A DNA stretch of 35,581 nt, from positions 1 to 35,581 of the forward strand of contig CAKUIF010000017.1 in the NCBI GenBank assembly GCA_934660915.1. Direction: 5' to 3'. The notes beneath the pieces were generated by a model. It searched no databases, had not been told where the DNA came from, and saw only the letters and a program-made list of their open reading frames with translations. Both the position numbers and the translations under genes were made by a program. Below are positions 14,459 through 22,642 of the stretch, one piece after another (position 1 is the stretch's first letter; the number at the start of each line of letters is the position of its first letter). The stretch comes from an uncultured Olsenella sp. (GTDB lineage: Bacteria; Actinomycetota; Coriobacteriia; Coriobacteriales; Atopobiaceae).

Positions 14459-16891
14459 ATGATCGTCCTCGCCCTCGATACCTCGACCGATATGCTCGCC
14501 TGCGCCCTCGTGCGCATGGAGGGACGCGCGGTCGAGGTCCTTTCTTCTTGCGACCATATGTGCCGTCGCATGGCCAACGTCGAGCTTGTCTCCACGTGCA
14601 AAGAAGCCCTGGCTGCCGCTGACTTAGCCATGGCCGACCTCGATGCTGTCCTCGTGGGACGCGGCCCCGGCTCCTTCACGGGCGTTCGTATCGGCATCGC
14701 GACGGCAAAGGGCCTGGCTTGCGGCGCGTCGCTTCCGCTCTACGGCGCGTCGGCCCTCGACGCGATGGCCTGGTCCGCGCATGCGGCGGGCGTGCGCGGG
14801 ACGCTCGCGGTCGCGGGCGATGCCATGCGCGGCGAGGTCTATCCGGGCATCTACCGGCTGGACGAGGCCGGTGCGCACCGCACGTTCGTGGCCGAGACCG
14901 TTGTCAAGGCCGACGCGTGCGTGGCGGAGTGGGCCGCCCGCGCGGACGCGGGGGAGCTCGTGCTCACGGGCAACGGGCTGGCAAAGTACCGCGCGAAGTT
15001 CGAGGCCGCCGGCTTTGGCGATGGGCGGTTCGCGCCCGAGGATGCCTGGTGGCCCACGGGCGAGGGACTCGCGCGCGCCGCGGCGGAGGCCGGGTCCTTT
15101 GACGAGCAGCCCGGCGACCCGGCGCTCGTGCTGCCCATCTACACGCGCCTTTCCGACGCGGAGGAGAACGAGCGCACGCGCCTCGGCCTGAAGGAGCCCG
15201 CGACCGTGGAGCTCACCGGCTGCGATGACGCGCTCGCGGATATCCACTGCCAGCTGCGGCCCATGACCGTCAACGACGTCCACGCCGTCGCGAAGCTCGA
15301 GGCCGAGGTCTTTGCTTCCGCGAACCACGAGCCGTGGCCCGAGAACGTCTTCTACGACGACGTGACCGCGCACAACCACGTGTGGTGGGTCGCGCACGAC
15401 CGCGGCAGCATCATCGGCTATGCAGGCGGCACCGTCGTATGCGACGAGCTGCAGATCGCGAACGTCGCCGTGGCCGTGGACCGCCGCCGCGAGGGCATCG
15501 CCGCGCGCCTGGTCGCGCGCGTTGCCTACGACGCACAGATGCTCAATGCCACGTGGGCGTCGCTTGAGGTCGAGGTCGGAAACGACCCCGCCGAGAAGCT
15601 CTACCGTCGCCTCGGCTTTACCGAGGCGGGCGTCCGCCCCAACTACTACGGTGCCGGCCACGATGCGCGCATCATGCGCGCCGACCTGCCGCTTGCCGAC
15701 CTCGATGCCGGCGCGGACCCCGATCACGACCCCGCGCCGCGCGCCTCCATTCGTCCGTGGCCCATTAAGCCGGCGCCCCGCTCCGATGAGGTGCGTGCCG
15801 CCATCGCCGCGGCGGGCCCGCTCATCCTCTCCATCGAGTCCTCCTGCGACGAGACCGCCATGGCCGTCACCGACTCGCACGGCGTCGTCTGCGCGAGCGT
15901 CGTCGCCACCCAGATCGACTTCCATGCGCGCTTCGGCGGCGTTGTGCCCGAGATCGCCTCGCGCAAGCATACCGAGGCCATCGTCGGCGTGCTCGAGGAG
16001 ACGCTTGCCCAGGCGGGCGCGCACTTTGGCGTCGACACGCTCGCGCCTGCGGACCTCGCCGCCGTCGGCGTAACCTCGGGCCCCGGCCTTGTGGGCGCGC
16101 TCGTGGTGGGTGTCGCCTTTGCCAAGGGCCTCTGCGCCGCCGCTGACCTGCCGCTCATTGCCGTGCATCACCTCGAAGGCCACCTCATGGCCAATCTCTT
16201 CGAGACACCGGACCTGCGTCCGCCCTTCGTCGCGAGCCTCGTTTCGGGCGGCAACACCATGCTTGTCCACGTCCGCGCCTGGGGCGACTACGAGGTCCTC
16301 GGCGCGACCATCGACGATGCGGTGGGGGAGGCCTTCGACAAGGTGGCCAAGGCGCTTGGTCTCGGGTACCCCGGCGGTCCCGTCATCAGCAAGCTCGCCG
16401 CTAAGGGTAACAAGAAGGCGATTCACTTCCCGCGCGCGATGATGCACTCGGGCGACTACTCCTTCAGCCTCTCCGGCCTGAAGACCGCCGTGATCACCTA
16501 CATCGAGGGCGAAAACCGCGCCGGCAGGCCCATCAACCTTCCCGACCTCGCCGCGAGCTTCGAGGCGGCCGTCGTCGACGTGCAGGTGGCCAAGGCAAAG
16601 ACGGCCGTCGAGCAGACTGGCGTCAACGACATCTGCATCGGCGGCGGCGTGGCCGCCAACCCCGCGCTGCGCGGCGCCTACCAGAAGACCTTCGCGAGGA
16701 TGGGCGTTCGCGTGACCGTGCCGCCCATGCGCGCCTGCGGCGACAACGCTGCCATGATCGGCATCCCGGCGCTGAGGAGCTACCTTGCCGGCAACTTCGC
16801 CGAGCTCACGCTTGACGCCGCGCCCAATGCGCCGCTCGGCACCTGGTCCACCCCCGACGCGCCCGTGCCGCCCGTCTGGAATCGCGAGTAA
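14459..16891 (+). CDS. tsaD: TsaB-RimI-TsaD triple fusion (t6A37 synthesis plus N-acetyltransferase)
   Basis: 810 residues in one open frame. Residues 1-about 245 are TsaB (LALDTSTDMLACALV, GRGPGSFTGVRIGIA). Residues about 262-412 are a GNAT acetyltransferase of the RimI type (VAVDRRREGIAARLV acetyl-CoA loop, EKLYRRLGFTEAGVRPNYY). Residues about 450-790 are TsaD: SIESSCDETAMAV, VPEIASRKHTE, metal His pair in HHLEGHLMAN near 569-573, SGGNTM, and CGDNAAMIG at the end. TsaB/TsaD make t6A at A37 of ANN-decoding tRNAs, and RimI acetylates ribosomal protein S18. The Ala/Asp/Pro-rich linker (about 413-448) joins RimI to TsaD. No frameshift is seen. TsaE is encoded 1.7 kb upstream. Confidence 0.95.
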   Translation: MIVLALDTSTDMLACALVRMEGRAVEVLSSCDHMCRRMANVELVSTCKEALAAADLAMADLDAVLVGRGPGSFTGVRIGIATAKGLACGASLPLYGASALDAMAWSAHAAGVRGTLAVAGDAMRGEVYPGIYRLDEAGAHRTFVAETVVKADACVAEWAARADAGELVLTGNGLAKYRAKFEAAGFGDGRFAPEDAWWPTGEGLARAAAEAGSFDEQPGDPALVLPIYTRLSDAEENERTRLGLKEPATVELTGCDDALADIHCQLRPMTVNDVHAVAKLEAEVFASANHEPWPENVFYDDVTAHNHVWWVAHDRGSIIGYAGGTVVCDELQIANVAVAVDRRREGIAARLVARVAYDAQMLNATWASLEVEVGNDPAEKLYRRLGFTEAGVRPNYYGAGHDARIMRADLPLADLDAGADPDHDPAPRASIRPWPIKPAPRSDEVRAAIAAAGPLILSIESSCDETAMAVTDSHGVVCASVVATQIDFHARFGGVVPEIASRKHTEAIVGVLEETLAQAGAHFGVDTLAPADLAAVGVTSGPGLVGALVVGVAFAKGLCAAADLPLIAVHHLEGHLMANLFETPDLRPPFVASLVSGGNTMLVHVRAWGDYEVLGATIDDAVGEAFDKVAKALGLGYPGGPVISKLAAKGNKKAIHFPRAMMHSGDYSFSLSGLKTAVITYIEGENRAGRPINLPDLAASFEAAVVDVQVAKAKTAVEQTGVNDICIGGGVAANPALRGAYQKTFARMGVRVTVPPMRACGDNAAMIGIPALRSYLAGNFAELTLDAAPNAPLGTWSTPDAPVPPVWNRE

Positions 16892-16937
16892 ACGGACAGC
16901 GCATCCACTTTTGCACCTTTGCTGAAGAAAAAACACG

Positions 16938-17059
16938 CGAAGTCGGTATCCTATTTCGGAAAGTGCGAGTAGACCTCCTCCTAAGGGCTCGAAATTGCAG
17001 GAGATTTGGGCTCAACAACCTTTGCTACTCGCAGTTTCTAAAAGAGGATACCGACTTCG
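16938..17059. repeat. Hairpin element A of a three-copy family
   Basis: The arms 16938-16972 and 17025-17059 are complementary at 31 of 35 positions plus one G-U. The arm begins CGAAGTCGGTATCCT. The core motifs GAGTA (16967-16971) and TACTC (17026-17030) are 54 nt apart, and the outer arms beyond them are 29 nt on each side. Inside the core, CTCCT pairs with AGGAG. T6 follows soon after the right arm (17066-17071), so the element may also terminate the tsaBD transcript. See the matching copies at 22516 and 27583. Confidence 0.8.
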
Positions 17060-17269
17060 TATACTTTTTTACGAAGCATCCCTACGGAAGCGCCTCGCCG
17101 CCTCCCCCAGGCCGCATTCAACCCTCCAATTCGTTTGCCGATCACGCCCGTCGTCATGACTGAACGGTTTCTTAGTTAATTGACGGTTACCCGCGTCCCG
17201 CGTTCGGTTTCTCCCGGCCTGTCATGGCGTAATGTAGTTCAGGTGCACGTAACTTTCTCGCATTAGGTT
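17060..17269. other. Rest of the tsaD to amino-acid ABC gap
   Basis: The whole gene-free stretch is 16892-17345. Apart from element A and the leader hairpins, I see no ORF with a plausible start or composition. A TTGACG at 17180-17185 could be a -35, but no -10 is found at proper spacing. A small stem (CTTCGTA with TACGAAG) straddles the T6 run after element A. Confidence 0.4.
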
Positions 17270-17339
17270 GCAAGGGGGAGGGGAATGGGTCCCCTCCGGT
17301 TGCGTGACACGGAAGGGGTCTCACACCAAACCGGAAGGA
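17270..17339 (+). promoter_or_regulatory. 5' leader with two mutually exclusive hairpins
   Basis: Hairpin 1: GGAGGGG (17277-17283) pairs with CCCCTCC (17291-17297), extended by GCAA (17270) with TTGC (17300). Hairpin 2: TCCGGTT (17295-17301) pairs with AACCGGA (17329-17335), with an inner GTGA (17304) and TCAC (17321). The two share bases 17295-17301, so only one can form fully. Hairpin 2 covers the start of the SD (GGAAGGA, 17333-17339) of the ABC substrate-binding gene. This looks like translational control by alternative folding. No known riboswitch class is recognised. Confidence 0.5.
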
Positions 17340-17345
17340 ACCGAC

Positions 17346-18248
17346 ATGACTGACCTTTCTCGCCGTACGTTTTTGAAGCTCTCCGGCCTCTCGACGCTTA
17401 CCGTCGCGGGCGCCACGTTCCTTACCGGCTGCGGCCCTGCCGCCCAGAGCTCAGGCTCTGACGCAAAGACCTCGACCGACTCCGACGCCAAGGCCTCCGG
17501 CCAGCTCGGCGACGGCAAGACCCTGCGCATCGGCATGGAGGCCGCCTATGCCCCCTACAACTGGCAGGAGTCCAAGGAGTCCGACACCACCATCCCCATC
17601 GAGAACGTTTCCGGCGCCTACGCCGACGGCTACGACGTCCAGATCGCAAAGAAGATCGCTGAGGCCCTCAACATGGAGCCCGTCGCGGTAAAGATGGAGT
17701 TCGGCGCCCTCGTCGACTCCCTCAGCAACGGCACCATCGACATCATCTGCGCCGGCATGTCCGTGACGCCCGAGCGCGCCCAGTCCGCGGACTTCACCGA
17801 CTCCTATATCGACGACGAGGTCATCATGGTCGTCAAGAAGGACTCCAAGTTCGCCTCCGCCACGAAGCTCTCCGACTTCACCGGCGCCACCGTCCTCGGC
17901 CAGAAGGACACCTTCTACGACGATCTCATCGACGAGATCCCCGAGGTCAACCACCTCACCCCGGTTGCCACCGTCCCGCTTGTCGTCGACGGCATCGAGA
18001 ACGGCACCTGCGACGCCATCACCTTCTCGTCCATGTCGCTGCCCAACCTCCTGCAGAACTACCCTGACCTCATGAAGGTCGAGCTCGAGGACGGCGAGGG
18101 CTTCTCCGATCCCTCCAACCCCGACAACGCCGCCATCGCCAAGGGCCAGGACGAGATGCTCGCCAAGCTCAACGAGATCATCGCCGGCATCTCGCAGGAG
18201 GATCGCCTGAACATCTGGCAGGACTGCATGGACCGTCAGCCGGCCTAA
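17346..18248 (+). CDS. Amino-acid ABC transporter substrate-binding lipoprotein (Tat-type signal)
   Basis: 300 residues from the ATG at 17346, with SD GGAAGGA 6 nt before it. The in-frame ATG at 17268 lies in the structured leader and is rejected. The N-terminus has SRRTFLK (twin-arginine R6-R7), a hydrophobic stretch and lipobox LTGC with Cys29, so it is probably Tat-exported and lipid-anchored. An acidic Ser/Asp-rich linker follows. The solute-binding fold of family 3 is clear: LRIGMEAAYAPYNW, GYDVQIAKKIAEAL, LSNGTIDIICAGMSVTPERA. These bind polar or cationic amino acids; the exact ligand is not predictable here. It is first gene of the SBP-permease-ATPase operon. Confidence 0.92.
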   Translation: MTDLSRRTFLKLSGLSTLTVAGATFLTGCGPAAQSSGSDAKTSTDSDAKASGQLGDGKTLRIGMEAAYAPYNWQESKESDTTIPIENVSGAYADGYDVQIAKKIAEALNMEPVAVKMEFGALVDSLSNGTIDIICAGMSVTPERAQSADFTDSYIDDEVIMVVKKDSKFASATKLSDFTGATVLGQKDTFYDDLIDEIPEVNHLTPVATVPLVVDGIENGTCDAITFSSMSLPNLLQNYPDLMKVELEDGEGFSDPSNPDNAAIAKGQDEMLAKLNEIIAGISQEDRLNIWQDCMDRQPA

Positions 18249-18293
18249 GCCAATTCGCGCCGGCGCAAGCCGACTAAATAACGTGCTCTTTTG

Positions 18294-18316
18294 GGGCAGG
18301 GACCAGGTCCCTGCCC
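18294..18316 (+). promoter_or_regulatory. Intercistronic hairpin between SBP and permease genes
   Basis: A perfect 10-bp stem GGGCAGGGAC/GTCCCTGCCC with the 3-nt loop CAG, followed by TTT. Such hairpins often act as partial terminators or 3' RNA stabilisers that let the substrate-binding protein be made in excess over the membrane subunits. Confidence 0.7.
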
Positions 18317-18343
18317 TTTCGGCAATAAGAACAAAGGAAATTT

Positions 18344-19525
18344 ATGGCATCCGTTCCCTCGCGCATCGCCTCGTTCGTCTCGCGCGACCACCGTTATGTG
18401 CTGCTGGGCACCTCGGCCATCGCCTTTATCGGCATGTGCCTTTCTTCCCAGGCGCGCCCCGCGATGAGCTTCCTCGCCAACGCGTTCACCGTCGAGCTCG
18501 CCATGTATTACCTTCTGGTGGCCTGGCTCGTCGTCGCTGCCGCCGGGCTTCTCTTTAAGCTCACGCACTGGCAGAACTACGCCGAGGCGGCGCCCTTCAC
18601 CAAGCCCGCCATCGCCCGCGCGCTGCGCATCGGCTCCTACGTCGTCTGTGCCATCACGGCCGTGCTCTTCGTCGACCGCGCCGTCATGGGCCTCGCGTCG
18701 GCTTGGGCGGCCGCCGCGGCCGCGAAGTCCATGCCCGACGACATGCTCACCCAGGTCCTCTACATGTTCCAGCAGGGCAAGCAGACCTACATCACGGGCA
18801 TCGTCACCACCATTGAGCTGGCCGTCTTCGGCACCGTGATCGCCTTCTTCCTCGCGATCCTGCTCGTGGCCATTCGCATCATGGAGATCGACCGCTCCGA
18901 CAACGACGCTGTGCGCTTCGCAAAGAAGGTCGGCGTCGGCTTCGCCAAGTTCTACTCCACCATCGTCCGCGGCACGCCGATGCTCGTCCAGGGCGTCATC
19001 GTCTACTACCTGGGCTTCTCTGTGGTGAGCGGCTTCGGCCTCTCCATCACTGAGGTCAACGCAATCTGGTCGCGCTTCGTCGCCGGTCTCGTGGTCGTCT
19101 CGTTCAACTCGACGGCCTACATGATGGAGGTCCTGCGCGGCGGCATCGAGTCCGTCGACCCCGGCCAGATGGAGGCGGCGCGCTCGCTCGGCCTCTCGCA
19201 GTGGCAGGCCATGCTCAAGGTCGTCTTCCCGCAGGGCATCAAGTACGCCATCCCCGGCCTTTCCAACGAGCTCGTCATCAACATCAAGGATTCTTCGGTT
19301 CTCTCCGTCATCGGCGTGTTCGACCTCGCGTTCGCCGCGAGCACCGTGGCCGGCATCTACTACAAGCAGCTCAACGCCTACCTCGTCGCGGCTGTGTTCT
19401 ACCTGATCATGACGGCCATCGCGTCGTGGCTGCTCGGCCGCTTCGCCAATCGCATGAACGTGAAGGCCCAGACGCTGGGCAGCACCTCAGACGTAAAGAC
19501 GTCCGTAACGAAGGCGGAGGCATAA
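18344..19525 (+). CDS. Polar amino-acid ABC transporter permease
   Basis: 393 residues. The C-terminal 240 residues are a HisM/GlnP-type permease with segments starting at ITGIVTTIELAVFGTVIAFF and the EAA loop EAARSLGLSQWQAMLKVVFP that contacts the ATPase; RGTPMLVQ is also typical. About 140 residues come before this domain and include three more hydrophobic segments (near YVLLGTSAIAFIGMCL, YYLLVAWLVVAAAGLLF and YVVCAITAVLFV). HisM-type permeases are usually about 220 residues, so the N-terminal membrane extension is notable. The ATG has SD AAAGGAAA. The stop is 1 nt before the ATPase start. Confidence 0.9.
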   Translation: MASVPSRIASFVSRDHRYVLLGTSAIAFIGMCLSSQARPAMSFLANAFTVELAMYYLLVAWLVVAAAGLLFKLTHWQNYAEAAPFTKPAIARALRIGSYVVCAITAVLFVDRAVMGLASAWAAAAAAKSMPDDMLTQVLYMFQQGKQTYITGIVTTIELAVFGTVIAFFLAILLVAIRIMEIDRSDNDAVRFAKKVGVGFAKFYSTIVRGTPMLVQGVIVYYLGFSVVSGFGLSITEVNAIWSRFVAGLVVVSFNSTAYMMEVLRGGIESVDPGQMEAARSLGLSQWQAMLKVVFPQGIKYAIPGLSNELVINIKDSSVLSVIGVFDLAFAASTVAGIYYKQLNAYLVAAVFYLIMTAIASWLLGRFANRMNVKAQTLGSTSDVKTSVTKAEA

Positions 19526-19526
19526 C

Positions 19527-20366
19527 ATGGCTAACGAGAAGTACGCGAAGATCGCCGCCGCCGTTTCGGGCAGGCCGTTCGTGCCCGAGGCCGCTGATGC
19601 CCCCGCTGCCGGGGACGCTCCCGCCGGCGCCTCCGAGCCGGTTATCCGCGTCGAGGGCCTGCGCAAGTCCTTCGGCGATCACGTCGTCCTGCGCGACATC
19701 GACCTCACCGTGAACCCCGGCCAGGTCGTCACCATCATCGGCGCTTCCGGCTCTGGCAAGTCCACGCTGCTGCGTTGCCTGAACCTGCTCGAGACCCCCG
19801 ACGCCGGACACGTTTGGTTCCGCGGCAAGGACCTTGCCGCCGATCACGTCGACGTTAACCGCCTCCGCGAGAAGATCGGCATGGTCTTCCAGGGCTTCAA
19901 CCTCTTCAACAACATGGACGTGCTCGACAACTGCACCCTCGCGCCCGTCACGCTCAAAAAGATGACCAAGGCCGAGGCCGAGAAGGTTGCCCTGCGCCAT
20001 CTCGACGCCGTTGGCCTGGCCGACTTCGCCCACGCCAACGTCACGCGCCTCTCCGGCGGCCAGAAGCAGCGCGTCGCCATCGCGCGCTCGCTGTGCATGC
20101 AGCCCGACCTCATGCTCTTTGACGAGCCGACCTCCGCGCTCGACCCCGAGATCTCGGGAGAGGTCCTCAACGTCATGCGCGACCTCGCGGCCGACGGAAT
20201 GACCATGGTCGTCGTCACTCACGAGATGGCCTTCGCGCGAAACGTCTCCGATGAGGTCGTCTTCATGGACCAGGGCGTCATTGCCGAGAAAGGCTCGCCC
20301 GACAAGCTCTTCACCAACCCCGAGTTGCCCCGCACCCGCGAGTTCCTCTCGCGCTACCTCGAGTAG
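19527..20366 (+). CDS. Polar amino-acid ABC transporter ATP-binding protein (GlnQ/HisP type)
   Basis: 279 residues. A 35-residue Ala/Pro-rich N-terminal extension precedes a standard ATPase: Walker A GASGSGKST (72-80), Q-loop MVFQGFNLF, signature LSGGQKQRVAIARSL, Walker B LMLFDEPTSALDPE and the switch His in VVVTHEMAFA. The pattern VFQGFNLFNN and THEMAFA is that of polar amino-acid importers. One base separates it from the permease stop, and its SD (GGCGGAGG) lies in the end of that gene. It powers the importer whose SBP and permease are encoded just upstream. A terminator follows. Confidence 0.95.
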   Translation: MANEKYAKIAAAVSGRPFVPEAADAPAAGDAPAGASEPVIRVEGLRKSFGDHVVLRDIDLTVNPGQVVTIIGASGSGKSTLLRCLNLLETPDAGHVWFRGKDLAADHVDVNRLREKIGMVFQGFNLFNNMDVLDNCTLAPVTLKKMTKAEAEKVALRHLDAVGLADFAHANVTRLSGGQKQRVAIARSLCMQPDLMLFDEPTSALDPEISGEVLNVMRDLAADGMTMVVVTHEMAFARNVSDEVVFMDQGVIAEKGSPDKLFTNPELPRTREFLSRYLE

Positions 20367-20415
20367 AGCCGCGCGAGGCGCCCGATCATGCGCCGGCGCA
20401 CATAGTGCCCAACCG

Positions 20416-20457
20416 AACCTCTCCGCCCTATTCATCAAATGGGGCGGGGAGGTTTTT
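20416..20457 (+). terminator. Rho-independent terminator of the amino-acid ABC operon
   Basis: AACCTCTCCGCCC pairs with GGGCGGGGAGGTT (one mismatch) around an AT-rich loop and is followed by TTTT. Confidence 0.88.
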
Positions 20458-20563
20458 ACTTGTCGCATTCCGATTGCCGCGATGCGTTACTCTTTGACCT
20501 AAAGAACGAAAGCCCTCGGCGGGGCTTGCAAGTTGTGCCTCGCCGTCCACAAGGAGGTACGGG

Positions 20564-22492
20564 ATGCAGGACGGATTCGTTAAGGTCGCGGCGATAACGC
20601 CCGAGGTGCGCGTCGCGGACGTCGCCTTCAACGTCAACGCGTGCGTCGAGGCCGCACGCAGGGCCTGCACCGAGGACGGCGCGATGATCGTCGTGCTGCC
20701 CGAGCTGTGCCTCACGGCCTACACCTGCGAGGACCTCTTTTGGCAAGACGCCCTTCTTTCCGCTGCCGAACAGGGCCTCGCCGACTTCGCGCAGGCTACC
20801 TCCGACCTGAACGCGCTGCTGCTCGTGGGCCTGCCTGTCCGCGTCAACGCCAAGCTCTACAACTGCGCTGCCGCCGTCGCGTCAGGTACTGTCCTGGGCG
20901 TCGTGCCCAAGCGCTACCTTCCGACTTACAACGAGTTCTATGAGGGACGTCACTTCGTTGGCGGCACCACCGACGTCGTGCCCGTGGATATCGCGGGCCA
21001 GCTCGATGTTCCCTTTGGCACTTCTCAGCTCTTTACCTGCGAAGAGCTGCCCGAGCTCAGCGTTGCCGTCGAGCTCTGCGAGGACCTTTGGGTCCCCGAG
21101 CCGCCCTCGATCGCCCATGCTAAGGCTGGCGCCACGGTAATCTGCAACCTCTCGGCGTCCAACGCCGTCGTCGGCAAGGCCGATTACCGCCGCAGCCTTG
21201 TTTCCGGTCAGTCCGCGCGCCTGATCTGCGGTTATATCTACGCGAGCGCTGGGGCCGGCGAGTCCACGCAGGACGTCGTGTTCTCGGGTCACGACTTCGT
21301 TGCCGAGAACGGCCGCGTACTCGCCGAGGCCAAGCCTTTCGGCGACGGCCGTGCCGTTTCCGAGCTCGACGTGCGCCTGCTTGCCGCCGAGCGCCGCCGC
21401 ATGTCCACCTTCGACGTCGCTGCGAGTCCTGTCCAGCGCGCCTACCACGTCACGAGGTTCTCGCTCGCGCAGCAAGAGACTCGCCTTACCCGCTACGTCG
21501 ACCCCCAGCCCTTCGTCCCCTCTGACGCCGCCCGCCGCGCCGAGCGTTGCGAAGACGTCTTCAATATCCAAGCCCACGGCCTGGCCAAGCGACTGCAGCA
21601 CACCCACGCGACCCGCGCCGTCATCGGTATTTCGGGCGGCCTCGACTCAACGCTTGCATTGCTCGTGACCGCGCGCGCCTTCGACCTTTTGGGCATCGAC
21701 CGTTCCGGCATCATCAGCGTGACCATGCCCGGTTTCGGCACGACCGACCGCACCCACGACAACGCCACCAAGCTCACCGAGTCGCTCGGCGCCGACCTGC
21801 GCGAGATCAATATCGGCGACGCCGTGCGCCTGCACTTCTCCGACATCGGCCATGACGAGTCTGTCCACGACGTCACCTACGAGAACTCCCAGGCGCGCGA
21901 GCGCACCCAGATCCTTATGGACATCGCCAACAAAGAGGGCGGCATGGTCATCGGCACGGGCGACCTCAGCGAGCTCGCGCTCGGTTGGGCCACCTACAAC
22001 GGCGACCACATGAGTATGTACGCCGTAAACGCGAGCGTGCCCAAGACCCTCGTGCGCCATCTCGTGCGTTATGTGGCCGATACCTGCGGAAACGAAGAGG
22101 AAGCTGAGGTCCTCTACGATGTCCTCGACACGCCCGTCTCGCCGGAGCTGCTGCCTGCCACGGGCGACGGAAAGATCAGCCAAAAGACCGAGGACCTCGT
22201 CGGCCCCTACGAGCTGCACGATTTCTTCCTCTACGAGGTCCTGCGCCGCGGCACCTCACCTCGTAAGGTCTATCGCCTCGCTCGCTACGCTCTCGGCGGG
22301 AAGTACGACGACCAGACCATCCTCAAGTGGCTCAAGGTCTTCTACCGCCGTTATTTCGCGCAACAGTTTAAGCGCAGCTGCCTGCCCGACGGCCCCAAGG
22401 TTGGCTCGGCGGCCGTGAGCCCGCGCGGCGACCTGCGCATGCCGTCCGACGCCTGCGTCGCCCTCTGGCAGGCCGAGCTCGACGAGCTGTAA
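20564..22492 (+). CDS. nadE: Glutamine-dependent NAD+ synthetase
   Basis: 642 residues, a two-domain glutamine-dependent NadE. The N-terminal nitrilase-type amidase (about 1-290) carries the Glu-Lys-Cys triad: E47 in LPELCLTAYTC, K116 in VPKRYLPTYNEFYEGRHF and C172 in VELCEDLWVPEP. The C-terminal synthetase (about 330-642) has the ATP-pyrophosphatase P-loop ISGGLDST near residue 357 and GTGDLSELALGWATY. It makes NAD+ from nicotinic-acid adenine dinucleotide, glutamine and ATP. Strong SD AAGGAGG precedes the ATG. The gene is monocistronic; hairpin element B follows 23 nt after the stop. Confidence 0.97.
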   Translation: MQDGFVKVAAITPEVRVADVAFNVNACVEAARRACTEDGAMIVVLPELCLTAYTCEDLFWQDALLSAAEQGLADFAQATSDLNALLLVGLPVRVNAKLYNCAAAVASGTVLGVVPKRYLPTYNEFYEGRHFVGGTTDVVPVDIAGQLDVPFGTSQLFTCEELPELSVAVELCEDLWVPEPPSIAHAKAGATVICNLSASNAVVGKADYRRSLVSGQSARLICGYIYASAGAGESTQDVVFSGHDFVAENGRVLAEAKPFGDGRAVSELDVRLLAAERRRMSTFDVAASPVQRAYHVTRFSLAQQETRLTRYVDPQPFVPSDAARRAERCEDVFNIQAHGLAKRLQHTHATRAVIGISGGLDSTLALLVTARAFDLLGIDRSGIISVTMPGFGTTDRTHDNATKLTESLGADLREINIGDAVRLHFSDIGHDESVHDVTYENSQARERTQILMDIANKEGGMVIGTGDLSELALGWATYNGDHMSMYAVNASVPKTLVRHLVRYVADTCGNEEEAEVLYDVLDTPVSPELLPATGDGKISQKTEDLVGPYELHDFFLYEVLRRGTSPRKVYRLARYALGGKYDDQTILKWLKVFYRRYFAQQFKRSCLPDGPKVGSAAVSPRGDLRMPSDACVALWQAELDEL

Positions 22493-22515
22493 GGGGCGCC
22501 GATCAGCCAAAAACT

Positions 22516-22642
22516 CCTTAGTGGGTGAACAAAACGCGGTCCAAGCAAGTATCCGTCGATGCACCTTCTGCAAAACCGCAGGTAGACGCATTGGCCGACT
22601 TTGCGATACTTTGCAGTGGCCCGTTTTGTTCACCCACTAAGG
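22516..22642. repeat. Hairpin element B of a three-copy family
   Basis: A 21-bp perfect inverted repeat at 22516-22536 and 22622-22642 (outer end CCTTAGTGGGTGAAC) is extended inward by an imperfect stem. Core motifs AAGTA (22547-22551) and TACTT (22607-22611) are 55 nt apart; the arms beyond them are 31 nt on each side. The core contains CTGC-aaaacc-GCAG and ATGC...GCAT stems. A T-rich tract follows the right arm, so it may serve as the nadE terminator. Confidence 0.82.

Noticed and set aside
14624..16936. 770-residue - strand frame antisense to the TsaB-RimI-TsaD gene
   Set aside because: Same kind of shadow; the + strand frame carries complete TsaB, RimI and TsaD motifs.
16938..17059. Simple insertion sequence or MITE with fixed terminal inverted repeats
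   Set aside because: The terminal sequences differ among the three copies and no target-site duplication is visible, so a standard fixed-TIR MITE does not fit as it stands.
17162..17345. T-box or lysine riboswitch upstream of the amino-acid importer
   Set aside because: No T-box sequence or terminator T-run and no lysine-riboswitch core. Described instead as an unassigned two-state leader.
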